From: CADEFF01 sp964569315
GTDB taxonomy: Bacteria > Pseudomonadota > Alphaproteobacteria > Dongiales > Dongiaceae
Length of the DNA: 64,000 nucleotides
Reading direction: 5' to 3'
NCBI GenBank assembly: GCA_964569315.1
Contig: CAZMUZ010000005.1
Location: 1 to 64,000, forward strand
Shown one piece after another: positions 49,106 through 58,198 of the stretch. The stretch's first letter is position 1. Each line of letters starts with the position of its first letter. The notes under the pieces are model-generated. The model was not told where the DNA came from. It saw only the letters and a list, made by a program, of their open reading frames with translations, and ran no database searches. The translations under genes and the position numbers were made by a program.

Positions 49106-52100
49106 TCAGGCGATTTGTCGCAGGGTTTCGGCTTCCTGCAGTTCGACCGAGACCAGCTTCGAGACGCCCCGTTCGGCCATGGTGACGCCGAAGAGCCGAT
49201 CCATCCGCGCCATGGTCATGCGGTGGTGGGTGATGACCAGGAACCGGGTGGCCGTGCTGCGCGACATCTCCTCGATGAGGGTGCAGAAGCGGTCCACGTT
49301 GGCGTCGTCGAGCGGTGCGTCCACCTCGTCCAGCACGCAGATCGGCGCGGGATTGGTAAGGAACACGGCGAAAAGCAGCGAAAGCGCGGTCAGGGCCTGC
49401 TCGCCGCCCGAGAGCAGCGACATGATCTGCAGCTTCTTGCCCGGCGGGCTCGCCATGATCTCGAGCCCGGCCTCGAGCGGGTCTTCCGCCTCGGTCAGCG
49501 CCAGATGCGCCCGCCCGCCGCCGAAAAGCCGGGTGAAGAGGTTCTGGAAATGGCCGTTCACCACTTCGAAGGCGGCGAGCAGCCGCTCGCGCCCCTCGCG
49601 GTTGAGGCTGTTGATGCCCTGGCGGAGCCGCGCGATCGCCTGCACCAGGTCGTCGCGTTCGTTCCGCATGCCGGTGATCTGCTGCTCGAGGTCGGCCGCC
49701 TCGGATTCCGCCCGGAGATTGACCGGCCCGATATTCTCCCGCTCGCGCATCAGGCGCTGGATGCGGGCCTCGGTCGATTCGCGGTCCGGCAGCTCGGCGC
49801 CCGGATCGAGCTCGGCGAGGGCGAGCGCTTCCGCCGGTGCGCATTCGAGCCGTTCGCGCGAGCGCTCGCGCACCAGCTCGGCCGCCTGGTCGGCCTGGGC
49901 GACGCCGCCTTCCGCCCGGATCCGGCTTTCGCGCGCCTCGGCGAGCCGGGCTTCCGCCGCCTTCAGCTCGCGATCGAGCTCGGCCTGGCGGGTTTCCGCC
50001 GCCGCGAGCCGGTCCGCTGCCGCGTTCCGCGCCTGGGTCGCCGTCTCGATCTCCTCGAGCAGCCGCGCCCGCTGATCCGCGAGTTCGGCCGGCAGGCGGG
50101 AAAGCCGCTCGATCTCCTGCGCGATCTCCTCGGCGCGCTGCCGATAGGTGGCAAGCTGCCGCTCGGCCGCCTCCGCGCGTTCCTGCCAGGACCGGGTCTC
50201 GGCGGCGATCGCGGTCAGCCGCTCCTCGCGGACCTCCGATTCGCGCCGCAGCCTCGCCTCGGCGCCGCGGGCTTCGATGAGATGCGAGCGCTCGTCGGCG
50301 AGACGCGGCCTGAGCTCGCCGATCCGGTCGCGCGCCTCGGCAAGGTCGGGCAGCGCCGCGAGCTCGGCTTCGGCGGCGCGCGCGGTCGTCTCGGTCTGCT
50401 CGCGCTCGGTCTCGAGCTCGGCCAGGGTCCGCTTCAGCGAGGTCAGGCGCGAAACCGCGTCGGCGAGGCGCTGCTGCACGGCCACCAGCGCGTTCCGCGC
50501 CTGATCGACCGTCTGATAGGCCTGCTGCACCGCCACCCGTTCGGTCTCGGCGCGGTGCTGCGCGGCGGCGCGCGTCTCGGTCGCCGCGGCGAGCGCCGTC
50601 TCCGCGTCGGCGAACTGCGCCCGGGCCGCTTCCAGCTCCCGCCGCACCACGTCGAGGCGGTTGCGCTGCTTGAGGCGCGTCGCGGCCGAGCTCGGCGCGC
50701 CGGCGGCGACGGTAAAGCCGTCCCAGCGCCACATCGCGCCGTCGCGCGTGACGAGCCGCTGGCCCTGCTGGAGCTGATTCACCAGCGCGCGGCAGCCATG
50801 CTCGGATTCCACCACGCCGATCTGTCCGAGGCGGCGCGCCAGCACGGGCGAGCCCTGCACGAAGCGCGAGAGCGGCTCGGCGCCCATCGGGAGGGCCGGC
50901 GGCTCGCCCTGCGGGCCGACATTCTGCCAATGGACCGGCGAGTCCGTGTCGGTGCTGGCGGCGAGATCGTCGCCGAGGCCGGAGCCGAGCGCCAGCTCGT
51001 AGCCGGGCTCGACGGTGAGCTGATCGATGAGCGGGGGCAGGCTCGCGGATTCGGTGCCGCCGAAAAGGGCGGCAAGCGCCGTCGCCTCGGCGGCGAGATG
51101 GGCTTCCGCGGACTGCGCCGATTGATGCGCGTCCCGGTGCGAGGCCTCGGCCGCCTGCGCCGCGGCGAGCGCCTCTTCGGCTGCGTTGCGCGTCGCGGTC
51201 GCGGCGGCGAGCTGGGCCTCGGTTTCGGCGAGGCGATGGCGCGCGGCCACCAGCTCCAGATCCTGCTCGGTCTCCGCCTGCAGCCGGTCGCGCTCGACCG
51301 TGCTGTCGCCCTGGCGCGCGACGAGGCGGGTCAGGCGCTCCTGCAGCTCGGCGATGCGGCGCCCGAGCGCGGATTGCCGGGCTTCGCCCTCGGCGACGGC
51401 CTGGGTGAGCTGCTGCAGCTCGGTCTCGGTCGCCTCGACGGCGGTTTCGGCGGCGCTCGCGGTGCGCGCCGCCTCGGTCAGCGCATCGGCCTCGCGCTCG
51501 CGCTGGCCCCTGAGCTCGTCCGCCTCGCTCTCGAGCCGCGCCCGCGCCTGGCCCGCATCCTCCAGCAGCACGGTCTCGCGGCCGATATCGGCCGCGGTCT
51601 GCTCGCGCCGACGCCCGGCTTCCGCCTGCGCGGCCTGGACGCGCGCCTCTTCCTGCTCGAGCGCGCCGCGCGCGATGGTGAGGCGCTGCAGCGCCGCCGC
51701 CGCCTCGACCTCCGTATGGCGCAGCTCTGGCAGCGCCGCCGCCGCCTCGGCCTGGGCGGTTGCCGCCGTCGCCGCCGCCTGGGTCGTCTCGGCGACGCCG
51801 CCTTCGGCCTCGACCAGGAGCGCGCGGGCTTCCTCGATGCGCGCCTCGGCCTCGGTCCATTGCAGATGGATCAGCACCGCCTCGGCGCGGCGGAGCTGGT
51901 CGTTGATGTTGCGATAGCGGGTCGCCTGGCGCGCCTGCTTCTTCAGCGCCTGATACTGCGCCTCCAGGGTGACGATCACATCCTCGAGCCGCGACAGGTT
52001 CGCTTCCGCGGCGCGCAGCCGGAGCTCCGCCTCGTGCCGCCGGGAATGGAGGCCGGTGATGCCGGCGGCTTCCTCCAGCAGGGTGCGGCGGTCGGTCGGC

Positions 52101-52576
52101 TTCGCGCTGATGATGGCGCCGACGCGGCCCTGGCTGACGAGCGCCGTCGACTGGGCGCCGGTCGCGGAATCCGCGAAGAGGAGCTGCACGTCGCGGGCGC
52201 GCGTCTCGCCGCCGTTCACGCGATAGGCGGAACCCTCGCCGCGGTCGATGCGGCGGCGCACCTCGATCGTCTCGTTGCCGTTGAATTGGGCCGGCACGGA
52301 GCGGTCGGCATTGTCCAGCACCACCGCCACCTCGGCGACGTTGCGCGCCGGGCGGCTCGAATTGCCGGCGAAGATGACGTCGTCCATCTCGCCGCCGCGC
52401 ATCCGCTTCGCCGAGGTCTCGCCCATGACCCAGCGCAGCGCCTCGACGAGGTTCGATTTGCCGCAGCCGTTGGGGCCGACGATGCCGGTGAGACCGGGCT
52501 CGATCGGCACGTCGGTCGGATCGACGAAAGACTTGAAGCCGACGATCTGAAGCTTGGTGAACTGGACCAATGCCAA
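49106..52576 (-). CDS. smc: Chromosome segregation protein SMC
   Basis: A 1156-residue condensin ATPase. The Walker A motif GPNGCGKSN is at residues 34-42, long Ala/Glu/Arg-rich coiled coils flank a hinge near residues 500-640, and the ABC signature is LLSGGEQALTALSLL followed by Walker B VLDEVDAPLDDAN. It organises and separates the chromosome with ScpA/ScpB, which are not in the window. The 27-bp gap from the DsbA-like gene indicates one operon. Long antisense frames opposite it are coding shadows. Confidence 0.96.
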   Translation of the reverse strand: MALVQFTKLQIVGFKSFVDPTDVPIEPGLTGIVGPNGCGKSNLVEALRWVMGETSAKRMRGGEMDDVIFAGNSSRPARNVAEVAVVLDNADRSVPAQFNGNETIEVRRRIDRGEGSAYRVNGGETRARDVQLLFADSATGAQSTALVSQGRVGAIISAKPTDRRTLLEEAAGITGLHSRRHEAELRLRAAEANLSRLEDVIVTLEAQYQALKKQARQATRYRNINDQLRRAEAVLIHLQWTEAEARIEEARALLVEAEGGVAETTQAAATAATAQAEAAAALPELRHTEVEAAAALQRLTIARGALEQEEARVQAAQAEAGRRREQTAADIGRETVLLEDAGQARARLESEADELRGQREREADALTEAARTASAAETAVEATETELQQLTQAVAEGEARQSALGRRIAELQERLTRLVARQGDSTVERDRLQAETEQDLELVAARHRLAETEAQLAAATATRNAAEEALAAAQAAEASHRDAHQSAQSAEAHLAAEATALAALFGGTESASLPPLIDQLTVEPGYELALGSGLGDDLAASTDTDSPVHWQNVGPQGEPPALPMGAEPLSRFVQGSPVLARRLGQIGVVESEHGCRALVNQLQQGQRLVTRDGAMWRWDGFTVAAGAPSSAATRLKQRNRLDVVRRELEAARAQFADAETALAAATETRAAAQHRAETERVAVQQAYQTVDQARNALVAVQQRLADAVSRLTSLKRTLAELETEREQTETTARAAEAELAALPDLAEARDRIGELRPRLADERSHLIEARGAEARLRRESEVREERLTAIAAETRSWQERAEAAERQLATYRQRAEEIAQEIERLSRLPAELADQRARLLEEIETATQARNAAADRLAAAETRQAELDRELKAAEARLAEARESRIRAEGGVAQADQAAELVRERSRERLECAPAEALALAELDPGAELPDRESTEARIQRLMRERENIGPVNLRAESEAADLEQQITGMRNERDDLVQAIARLRQGINSLNREGRERLLAAFEVVNGHFQNLFTRLFGGGRAHLALTEAEDPLEAGLEIMASPPGKKLQIMSLLSGGEQALTALSLLFAVFLTNPAPICVLDEVDAPLDDANVDRFCTLIEEMSRSTATRFLVITHHRMTMARMDRLFGVTMAERGVSKLVSVELQEAETLRQIA

Positions 52577-52603
52577 CTCCGAATGTTCAGGCGGGTGCGC
52601 CGC

Positions 52604-53269
52604 TCAGGGCTGCGCCGCGTCGATCGCCTTCTGGAATTCCTCGAAGGCGTGGGTGCCGGTCAGTTTGGTGCCGTTGACGATGAAGGTCGGCGTGGAATTG
52701 ACGCCGAACTTCTGCTCCGCCTCGAGCGCGCGGGTCACGATGCGCTCGCGCATCGCCTCGTCCTCGAGGCAGGCCTTGAACTTCGTCGCGTCGATGCCGG
52801 CGGTGGCGCCGAGCCTGGTCAGCTCCTCGTCGACCTTGGTCCCGAAGGCCCATTTGTCCTGGTTGCGGAACAGCAGCTCGAGCATGCCGAAATAGCTCTC
52901 CGGCGCCACGCAATGCGCCAGTTGCGCGCCATGCAGCGCCTGCTGGTTCAGCGGAAAGTCGCGATAGACCAGCTTCGCCTTGCCGGCGTCGAGATAGGCC
53001 GTCTTGAGCTGCGGCAGGACGTTGACGTGGAAATCCGCGCAATGTGGGCAGGAGAGCGAGGCATATTCGATGATCGTCACCGGCGCGTTCGGATCGCCGA
53101 GGATCATGTCGTCGGGATAGAGCGCGGGCTGCTCCGCGTCCGTCGTCGCCGCGGCGGAGTCGGTGGTGGCGGCGACCTGCGTCGTCGGGGTGCCGTAGCG
53201 CTCGTAGAGCACCACGCCCGCCACGACGACGACGACCAGGGCCGCGATGGCGATCACATATTTCGTCAC
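52604..53269 (-). CDS. DsbA-like thiol:disulfide oxidoreductase, membrane-anchored
   Basis: A 221-residue protein with an N-terminal hydrophobic segment (YVIAIAALVVVVVAGVVLY) and a periplasmic DsbA/thioredoxin-like domain. The active site is C74-P-H-C77, the cis-proline loop is NSTPTFIVNGT, and an extra cysteine pair (AHCVAPE and KACLEDE) sits in the helical insertion. GTG at 53269 follows a clear GGAGG. It lies between a DUF721 protein and smc, a frequent arrangement in alphaproteobacteria. It could pair with the DsbD-like reductase at 28489 for isomerase-type function, but that is inference. Confidence 0.9.
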   Translation of the reverse strand: MTKYVIAIAALVVVVVAGVVLYERYGTPTTQVAATTDSAAATTDAEQPALYPDDMILGDPNAPVTIIEYASLSCPHCADFHVNVLPQLKTAYLDAGKAKLVYRDFPLNQQALHGAQLAHCVAPESYFGMLELLFRNQDKWAFGTKVDEELTRLGATAGIDATKFKACLEDEAMRERIVTRALEAEQKFGVNSTPTFIVNGTKLTGTHAFEEFQKAIDAAQP

Positions 53270-53443
53270 GCCGGAACCTCCCGTGAGCCGATGGTTCAAA
53301 CTAGACCGCGTCCCGACCGGGCTCAAGCCGCGCCCCCGGTCCGTCACCGCGCGGGCTGCGGCGGTCGGCGCGGTTATTGGCAGGAATCGTGCGAGTCGCG
53401 CAATCGCGGATTCTTTCCCGCGGGAGGCGCCCGGCGCGGCCGG

Positions 53444-54004
53444 TCAGCGCGATTTTTCCGGCTTGCGCGGCTGCGCGATCGCGCGTCCGAGTCGCGCGAG
53501 CGAGTCGCGAAGATCCGCATCCTCGACGGCGCTCACCCGCGCGGCGAGCTCCGCCTCCGCCGCCGCGCCCAGAAAGGCCGGCGCCGCGGCCTCGGCGAGG
53601 CGTCGCGCGCGCGGCACGGGGCCGCGCTCGAGCCGCAGCCGTTCCACGCCGCGATAGCCGAGATAGCCGTTGATCCGCTCGAGGAGCTGCGGCGAGAGAT
53701 GTTGCAGCTCGAGCGCGAGCGCGCCCGCGACCCGCACATGCAGCGTGCCGTTCCGCCGCTCGCCGCGTGGGAAGGCGAGCTTCACCGGAAGCGTGTCGGC
53801 GGCGAGCCGCTCGCCCACGATCGCCGCCCAGTCCGCCACCAGCCCCGCCTCGGCGAGCCCCTGCTTGCCGAGCGCCTTGCCGGCGATCTGCGGCAGGTTG
53901 CGCGCGATCGCCCGCATCGCGCCCTGGCGCGGGCTCGGAACCGGCGCGGCGGTGTTCCGCTTCGGATCGACACTGTCGGGCTTGTCGTTCTTGCGGTCGG
54001 CCAT
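53444..54004 (-). CDS. DUF721 (DciA-like) protein
   Basis: A 186-residue DUF721 protein. The family core is DWAAIVGERLAADTLPVKLAF, followed by a beta-rich LHVRVAGALALELQHLSPQLLERIN segment. In bacteria without DnaC, DciA-type DUF721 proteins help load the replicative helicase. Whether this short alphaproteobacterial form does so is not known. The start at 54004 is a guess: an upstream in-frame ATG (54136) would overlap mutY on the other strand. It heads the DUF721-dsbA-smc group. Confidence 0.82.
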   Translation of the reverse strand: MADRKNDKPDSVDPKRNTAAPVPSPRQGAMRAIARNLPQIAGKALGKQGLAEAGLVADWAAIVGERLAADTLPVKLAFPRGERRNGTLHVRVAGALALELQHLSPQLLERINGYLGYRGVERLRLERGPVPRARRLAEAAAPAFLGAAAEAELAARVSAVEDADLRDSLARLGRAIAQPRKPEKSR

Positions 54005-54113
54005 CGCTGCGATTGCCTCTGCCGATCGGACTCGCGGGGATCGTTCGGATCCAATCGATCCCGGCGATGAAACTTGATCTAATCGATCCTGCGGCGCAGG
54101 ACTGCGGACCGCC

Positions 54114-55217
54114 ATGGTAGTCGCGACGATGCCCAAACGCCAAACCCCCGGAGACCGGCCGGCGCCGCGCGCGATCGCAGGGTCGCTGCTCGCCTGGTAC
54201 GACCGGCATCGCCGGCACCTGCCCTGGCGCGCGGCACCCGGCGAGACGGCCGATCCCTATCGCGTGTGGCTGAGCGAGATCATGCTGCAGCAGACCACGG
54301 TCGCGACGGTCGGCCCCTATTTCGAGCGGTTCCTCGCGCGCTGGCCCACCATCGAGGCGCTGGCGAAGGCGCCGCTCGACGACGTGCTGCATGGCTGGCA
54401 GGGGCTCGGCTATTACGCCCGCGCGCGGAACCTGCATCGCTGTGCGAAAGAGGTGGCGGCTGGCGGTGGCGTTTTCCCGGATACCGAGGAGGGGCTCCGC
54501 GCGCTGCCGGGGATCGGCGGCTACACGGCGGCCGCGATCGCCGCCATCGCCTTCGGCCGCAAGGCGACGGTGGTGGACGGGAATGTGGAACGGGTGGTGG
54601 CGCGGCTCTTCGCCCATGAGGAACCGCTGCCGAAGGCGAAGCCGGCGCTCCATCGCCTCGCCGCGCGCCTGACGCCGGACCGCCGCGCCGGCGATTTCGC
54701 GCAAGCCATGATGGATCTGGGTGCCACCCTCTGCCGGCCGCGGGAACCGCTCTGTCTTGCCTGCCCCCTGAACGGGGATTGCGCCGCGCGCGCCGCCGGC
54801 ATCGCCGCCGAGCTGCCGCGCCGCGCGCCCAAGCGCGCGCGACCGTTGAAGCATGGCGTCGTCTTCTGGATCGAGCGCAAGGACGGCGCGGTGCTGTTGC
54901 GGCGGCGTGCCGAGACGGGGCTGCTCGGCGGCCTCATGGAGTTCCCCTCGAGCGACTGGCGCGAACGGCCCTGGTCCCCGGCGGAAGCGAAGCGGGCGGC
55001 GCCGATGCAGGCGGAATGGCGGGCGGTGCCCGGCGCGGTCAGGCATGGCTTCACCCATTTCGAGCTGGAGCTCACCATCCTCGCCGGCCGGGCGCGCCGC
55101 GCCGCGGCCGATGCCGGGCGCTGGTGCCGGCCGGAGGCGTTCGACGGCGAGGCGCTGCCGACCCTGATGAAGAAGGTGGCGCGCCACGCGCTGGCGGCGG
55201 TTCCGGCGCTCGACTAG
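54114..55217 (+). CDS. mutY: A/G-specific adenine DNA glycosylase
   Basis: A 367-residue base-excision enzyme that removes adenine mispaired with 8-oxoguanine. The helix-hairpin-helix reads LPGIGGYTAAAI with the catalytic aspartate in VVDGNVERVVARL. The cluster loop is C-x6-C-x2-C-x5-C (CRPREPLCLACPLNGDC). A MutT-like C-terminal domain (GLLGGLMEFPSSDW) recognises 8-oxoG. An ATG 15 bp further in (54129) is an alternative start. Divergent from the DUF721 gene. Confidence 0.95.
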   Translation: MVVATMPKRQTPGDRPAPRAIAGSLLAWYDRHRRHLPWRAAPGETADPYRVWLSEIMLQQTTVATVGPYFERFLARWPTIEALAKAPLDDVLHGWQGLGYYARARNLHRCAKEVAAGGGVFPDTEEGLRALPGIGGYTAAAIAAIAFGRKATVVDGNVERVVARLFAHEEPLPKAKPALHRLAARLTPDRRAGDFAQAMMDLGATLCRPREPLCLACPLNGDCAARAAGIAAELPRRAPKRARPLKHGVVFWIERKDGAVLLRRRAETGLLGGLMEFPSSDWRERPWSPAEAKRAAPMQAEWRAVPGAVRHGFTHFELELTILAGRARRAAADAGRWCRPEAFDGEALPTLMKKVARHALAAVPALD

Positions 55218-55230
55218 GCTCGGTCCCGCC

Positions 55231-56871
55231 ATGGTCAAGCCGGCTCTCACCGATTATCCGGGCGACGCGGATCTCGCCTTCGGCGCCGTGCTCGACCGGC
55301 GGCTCGACCGGGGGCGGGACAAGGTCTTTCTGCTGACGCCGGAGGGCGAGTTCAGCCTCGGCGCGCTCGACGACCGCGCAACCCGGCTCGCGCACGGGAT
55401 CGCCGGTCTCGGCCTCGGGCGCGGCGACACGCTCCTCGTCATGCTGCCGAACGCGGTCGCCGCCATCGAGATCTGGTGGGCCCTCGCCCGGCTCGGCGTG
55501 ATCCAGGTGCCGGTCAACACCGCCTATCGCGGCAGCATCCTGCGCCATGTGATCCGGGATTCGGGCGCCGCCACGATGATCGTGGCGGGCGAGTATCTCG
55601 ACCGGCTCGCCGACATCGCGGGCGAGCTCGACGGTCTGGCGCGGCTGGTGCTGGCCGAGGCGGCGCCGGTTCCGTCCGCGCTCGCCGCCGGTCGCGAGAT
55701 CCTGGATCTCGCGACGCTCTACCGGGAGCCGCGGAGCGCGCTGCCGCCGGGGCCGAGCGCGCGCGATCTGATGGCCGTCATGTACACCTCCGGCACCACC
55801 GGCCCGTCGAAGGGCGTGATGGTGACCCACGCCCATGCCTATCACTATGCGCTGGCGGGCGTGGACCTGATGGCACTCGGGCCTGAGGACGTCTATTACG
55901 CGCCGCTGCCGCTCTTCCATATCGCCGGCCAGTGGAACGTGACCTATGCCTCGCTGATCGCGGGCGCCCGGGTCGGGCTGCCCTTTCCGTTCCGGCCCGA
56001 ACGCTTCTGGGCCGAGGTCGCGGGCTACGGCGCCACCACCACCTTCCTCCTCGGCGCCATGGCGAGCCTGCTGCATCGCCAGCCGCCGGGCCCGAACGAT
56101 GCCGCGACGCCGCTCGCCAAGGCGCTCATCGTGCCGCAGCTTCCCGAGGTCGCGGCCTTCGAACGGCGCTTCGCGCTCCGCGCCACCACGACCTATGGCT
56201 CGACGGAAGCGAACGTGCCGATGAAGGCGCATTTCGACCTGGCCGATCCCCGCATCTGCGGCCGCGCGCGGGACGAGCTCTACGAGCTTCGCATCGTGGA
56301 CGAGCGCGACGAGGAGGTGCCGGTCGGCAAGGCGGGCGAGCTCACGATCCGCGCGAAGCGCCCCTGGATCCTGATGGCGGGCTACTGGAACCATCCGGAA
56401 TGGACCGCCCAAGCCTGGCGCAATCTCTGGCTCCATACCGGCGATTCCATGATGCGCGACGCGGCCGGGAACTATTACTTCGTCGACCGGCTCAAGGATG
56501 CGATTCGCCGCAAGGGCGAGAACATCTCCTCGATGGAGGTGGAGAACGAGATCCTGGCCCATGCGGCCGTGCTCGAATGCGCCGTCTTCCCGGCGCCGGC
56601 GGAGGGCGGCGAGGACGAGGTGATGGCGGTCGTGGTGCCGAAGCCGGGCGAGCGGATCGATCCGGCGGCGCTCGTCGCCTTCCTCGCGCCGCGCCTGCCG
56701 CATTTCATGGTGCCGCGCTATATCGAGCTCGCCGACGGTCTGCCCAAGACGCCGACCGGCAAGATCCAGAAGTATCCGCTGCGCGAACGCGGCCCCGGGC
56801 CCGCTACCTGGGACCGCGAGCGCGCAGGCCTCAGCCTCAAATCTCTCGTGAAGAAGGAACGGACCGCATGA
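55231..56871 (+). CDS. Acyl-CoA synthetase (AMP-forming ligase)
   Basis: A 546-residue ANL-superfamily ligase that activates a carboxylic acid to its CoA thioester. The P-loop-like motif is YTSGTTGPSKGVMVTH, A4 is GSTEAN, A8 is RLKDAIRRKGENIS and the catalytic A10 lysine is in KTPTGKIQKYPLRE. The short sequence IPVNTAYRG-type stretch and overall form resemble carnitine/crotonobetaine-CoA ligases (CaiC-like), but the acid is not determined. It overlaps the enoyl-CoA hydratase gene by 4 bp, so the two act in one pathway. Confidence 0.92.
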   Translation: MVKPALTDYPGDADLAFGAVLDRRLDRGRDKVFLLTPEGEFSLGALDDRATRLAHGIAGLGLGRGDTLLVMLPNAVAAIEIWWALARLGVIQVPVNTAYRGSILRHVIRDSGAATMIVAGEYLDRLADIAGELDGLARLVLAEAAPVPSALAAGREILDLATLYREPRSALPPGPSARDLMAVMYTSGTTGPSKGVMVTHAHAYHYALAGVDLMALGPEDVYYAPLPLFHIAGQWNVTYASLIAGARVGLPFPFRPERFWAEVAGYGATTTFLLGAMASLLHRQPPGPNDAATPLAKALIVPQLPEVAAFERRFALRATTTYGSTEANVPMKAHFDLADPRICGRARDELYELRIVDERDEEVPVGKAGELTIRAKRPWILMAGYWNHPEWTAQAWRNLWLHTGDSMMRDAAGNYYFVDRLKDAIRRKGENISSMEVENEILAHAAVLECAVFPAPAEGGEDEVMAVVVPKPGERIDPAALVAFLAPRLPHFMVPRYIELADGLPKTPTGKIQKYPLRERGPGPATWDRERAGLSLKSLVKKERTA

Positions 56872-57662
56872 TCAAGACCCGCAAGGACGGCGCCATCGCC
56901 TGGCTCGTCTTCGACCGCCCGGAGAAGCTCAACGCCATGACCATCGATAGCTGGGCGGAGATGGGCGAGACGCTGACGGCGCTGGGGAAGGATCCGGCGA
57001 TCCGCTGCCTCATCCTGGCGGGCGAGGGGCGGGCGTTCCTCGCCGGCCACGACGTGCAGGAGATGAAGGACCATGCGCGCGAGATCGACGAGGGCACCTT
57101 CAAGCCGGGCAAGCTGCACGAGCTGCAGAAGCATCTGCAGGAGACGACGCGCATCATCCGGCGCTTACGCTTCCCGGTGATCGCCGCGGTGCATGGCTTC
57201 GCGGTCGGGGCCGGCTGCGAGGTGACCTGCGCCTGCGACCTCGTGGTCGCGGCCGAGGGCACCCAGATCGGCTTCCCCGAGGTCAATGTCGGCGTCACCA
57301 TCACCAATGGCGGCAGCTTCTTCCTCGCCCGGAAGATCGGCCTCGCCCGGGCTCGCGAGATGGCCTTCACCGGCGAATTCATCGACGCGCGCCGCGCCGA
57401 GGCGATTGGGCTCGTCAACAAGGTGGTGCCGGCAGGCGCGGAGCGCAGCGAGGCGGAGAAGCTCGCCCGTCGCATCGCGAGCCGCGCCCCGCTCGCGGTC
57501 CAGCTCCACAAGACCATGCTCGACCGCGGCCAGGAAGCCTCGCTCGAGACCATGCTGAACTTCGAGACGGAAGCGCTCGTCGTCACCGCCATGAGCGACG
57601 ACCATCGCGAAGGCGTCGCCGCCTTCTTCGAGAAGCGCGAGCCGAATTTCAAGGGCTGGTAG
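56868..57662 (+). CDS. Enoyl-CoA hydratase/isomerase family protein
   Basis: A 264-residue crotonase-fold protein. The CoA and oxyanion-hole region reads FDRPEKLNAM and EGRAFLAGHDVQEM, and the second oxyanion segment is VHGFAVGAGCEVTCACDLVVA. The two catalytic glutamates of classical hydratases are at or near GFPEVNVGVTI. The ATG overlaps the synthetase stop, giving an acid-activation plus hydration/isomerisation pair. A CaiD-like carnitinyl-CoA dehydratase role is possible but not shown. Confidence 0.9.
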   Translation: MIKTRKDGAIAWLVFDRPEKLNAMTIDSWAEMGETLTALGKDPAIRCLILAGEGRAFLAGHDVQEMKDHAREIDEGTFKPGKLHELQKHLQETTRIIRRLRFPVIAAVHGFAVGAGCEVTCACDLVVAAEGTQIGFPEVNVGVTITNGGSFFLARKIGLARAREMAFTGEFIDARRAEAIGLVNKVVPAGAERSEAEKLARRIASRAPLAVQLHKTMLDRGQEASLETMLNFETEALVVTAMSDDHREGVAAFFEKREPNFKGW

Positions 57663-57666
57663 ACGG

Positions 57667-58053
57667 ATGAAGTCGGCGGATCAGCTCTGGCGTGTGGTGA
57701 GAGGCGAAGCGGATTGGCCCTCGCTCAAGCCGCTCGGTTTCGGCATCGAACGCGAAACGGTCGAAGGCGGGGTGGCGTGGAACTTTGCGGCGCAAATGCC
57801 CGCTTCCGTCGATCCGGCAATGGAAGACCTCGCGGCTGCCGTGCTGCGCTTGCGGGATGACCCGGAGCGCTTGCGCGAATGGGCGCGATTCATCCTGGCA
57901 TCGAGCGATCTTGTCGGCTTCGACGCTCTCGAAGGTCGGCCGGACCGGGATGAGTTCGTCGGCGCGCTTTGGGATTTCAGCGGTTACGGCGACAGGGCAG
58001 CCATGACGGTGCTCGTTCGCATCGCGGAATCGATCCGGCCTGGCATCCGCTAG
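57667..58053 (+). CDS. Hypothetical soluble protein
   Basis: A 128-residue protein I do not recognise. It has no membrane segment or signal. The middle is helical and charged (LAAAVLRLRDDPERLREWARF), and a conserved-looking patch WDFSGYGDRAAMTVLVR lies near the C-terminus. The start is 4 bp after the enoyl-CoA hydratase stop, so it could be co-transcribed, but its amino-acid character gives no enzymatic clue. Confidence 0.7.
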   Translation: MKSADQLWRVVRGEADWPSLKPLGFGIERETVEGGVAWNFAAQMPASVDPAMEDLAAAVLRLRDDPERLREWARFILASSDLVGFDALEGRPDRDEFVGALWDFSGYGDRAAMTVLVRIAESIRPGIR

Positions 58054-58088
58054 CGTGGCACCCGCTAGAAGCGCCTCAAGACGGGAAG

Positions 58089-58127
58089 GGGGAGCGTCGC
58101 GATTCCCCACGATTCGCGACGCTCCCC
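58089..58127. terminator. Strong hairpin between convergent genes
   Basis: Perfect 14-bp arms (GGGGAGCGTCGCGA and its complement) around an 11-base loop. It lies between the hypothetical gene and the end of ccrM. There is no strong T-run on either side, but the stem is very stable, so it may act as a bidirectional terminator or mRNA end stabiliser. Confidence 0.55.
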
Positions 58128-58198
58128 GCCTCCTCTGACCGGCCGGATGGAGGCCGTCCAATCCGGCCGGGCCGTGCTCCCCCTCGTTCGCGTTCGCC

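Noticed and set aside
49115..54070. A 1651-codon plus-strand open frame opposite smc and dsbA
   Set aside because: The sequence is an Arg/Leu/Ala/Gly-rich shadow of GC-rich genes on the other strand. It crosses three real genes and their gaps, and has no recognisable domain.
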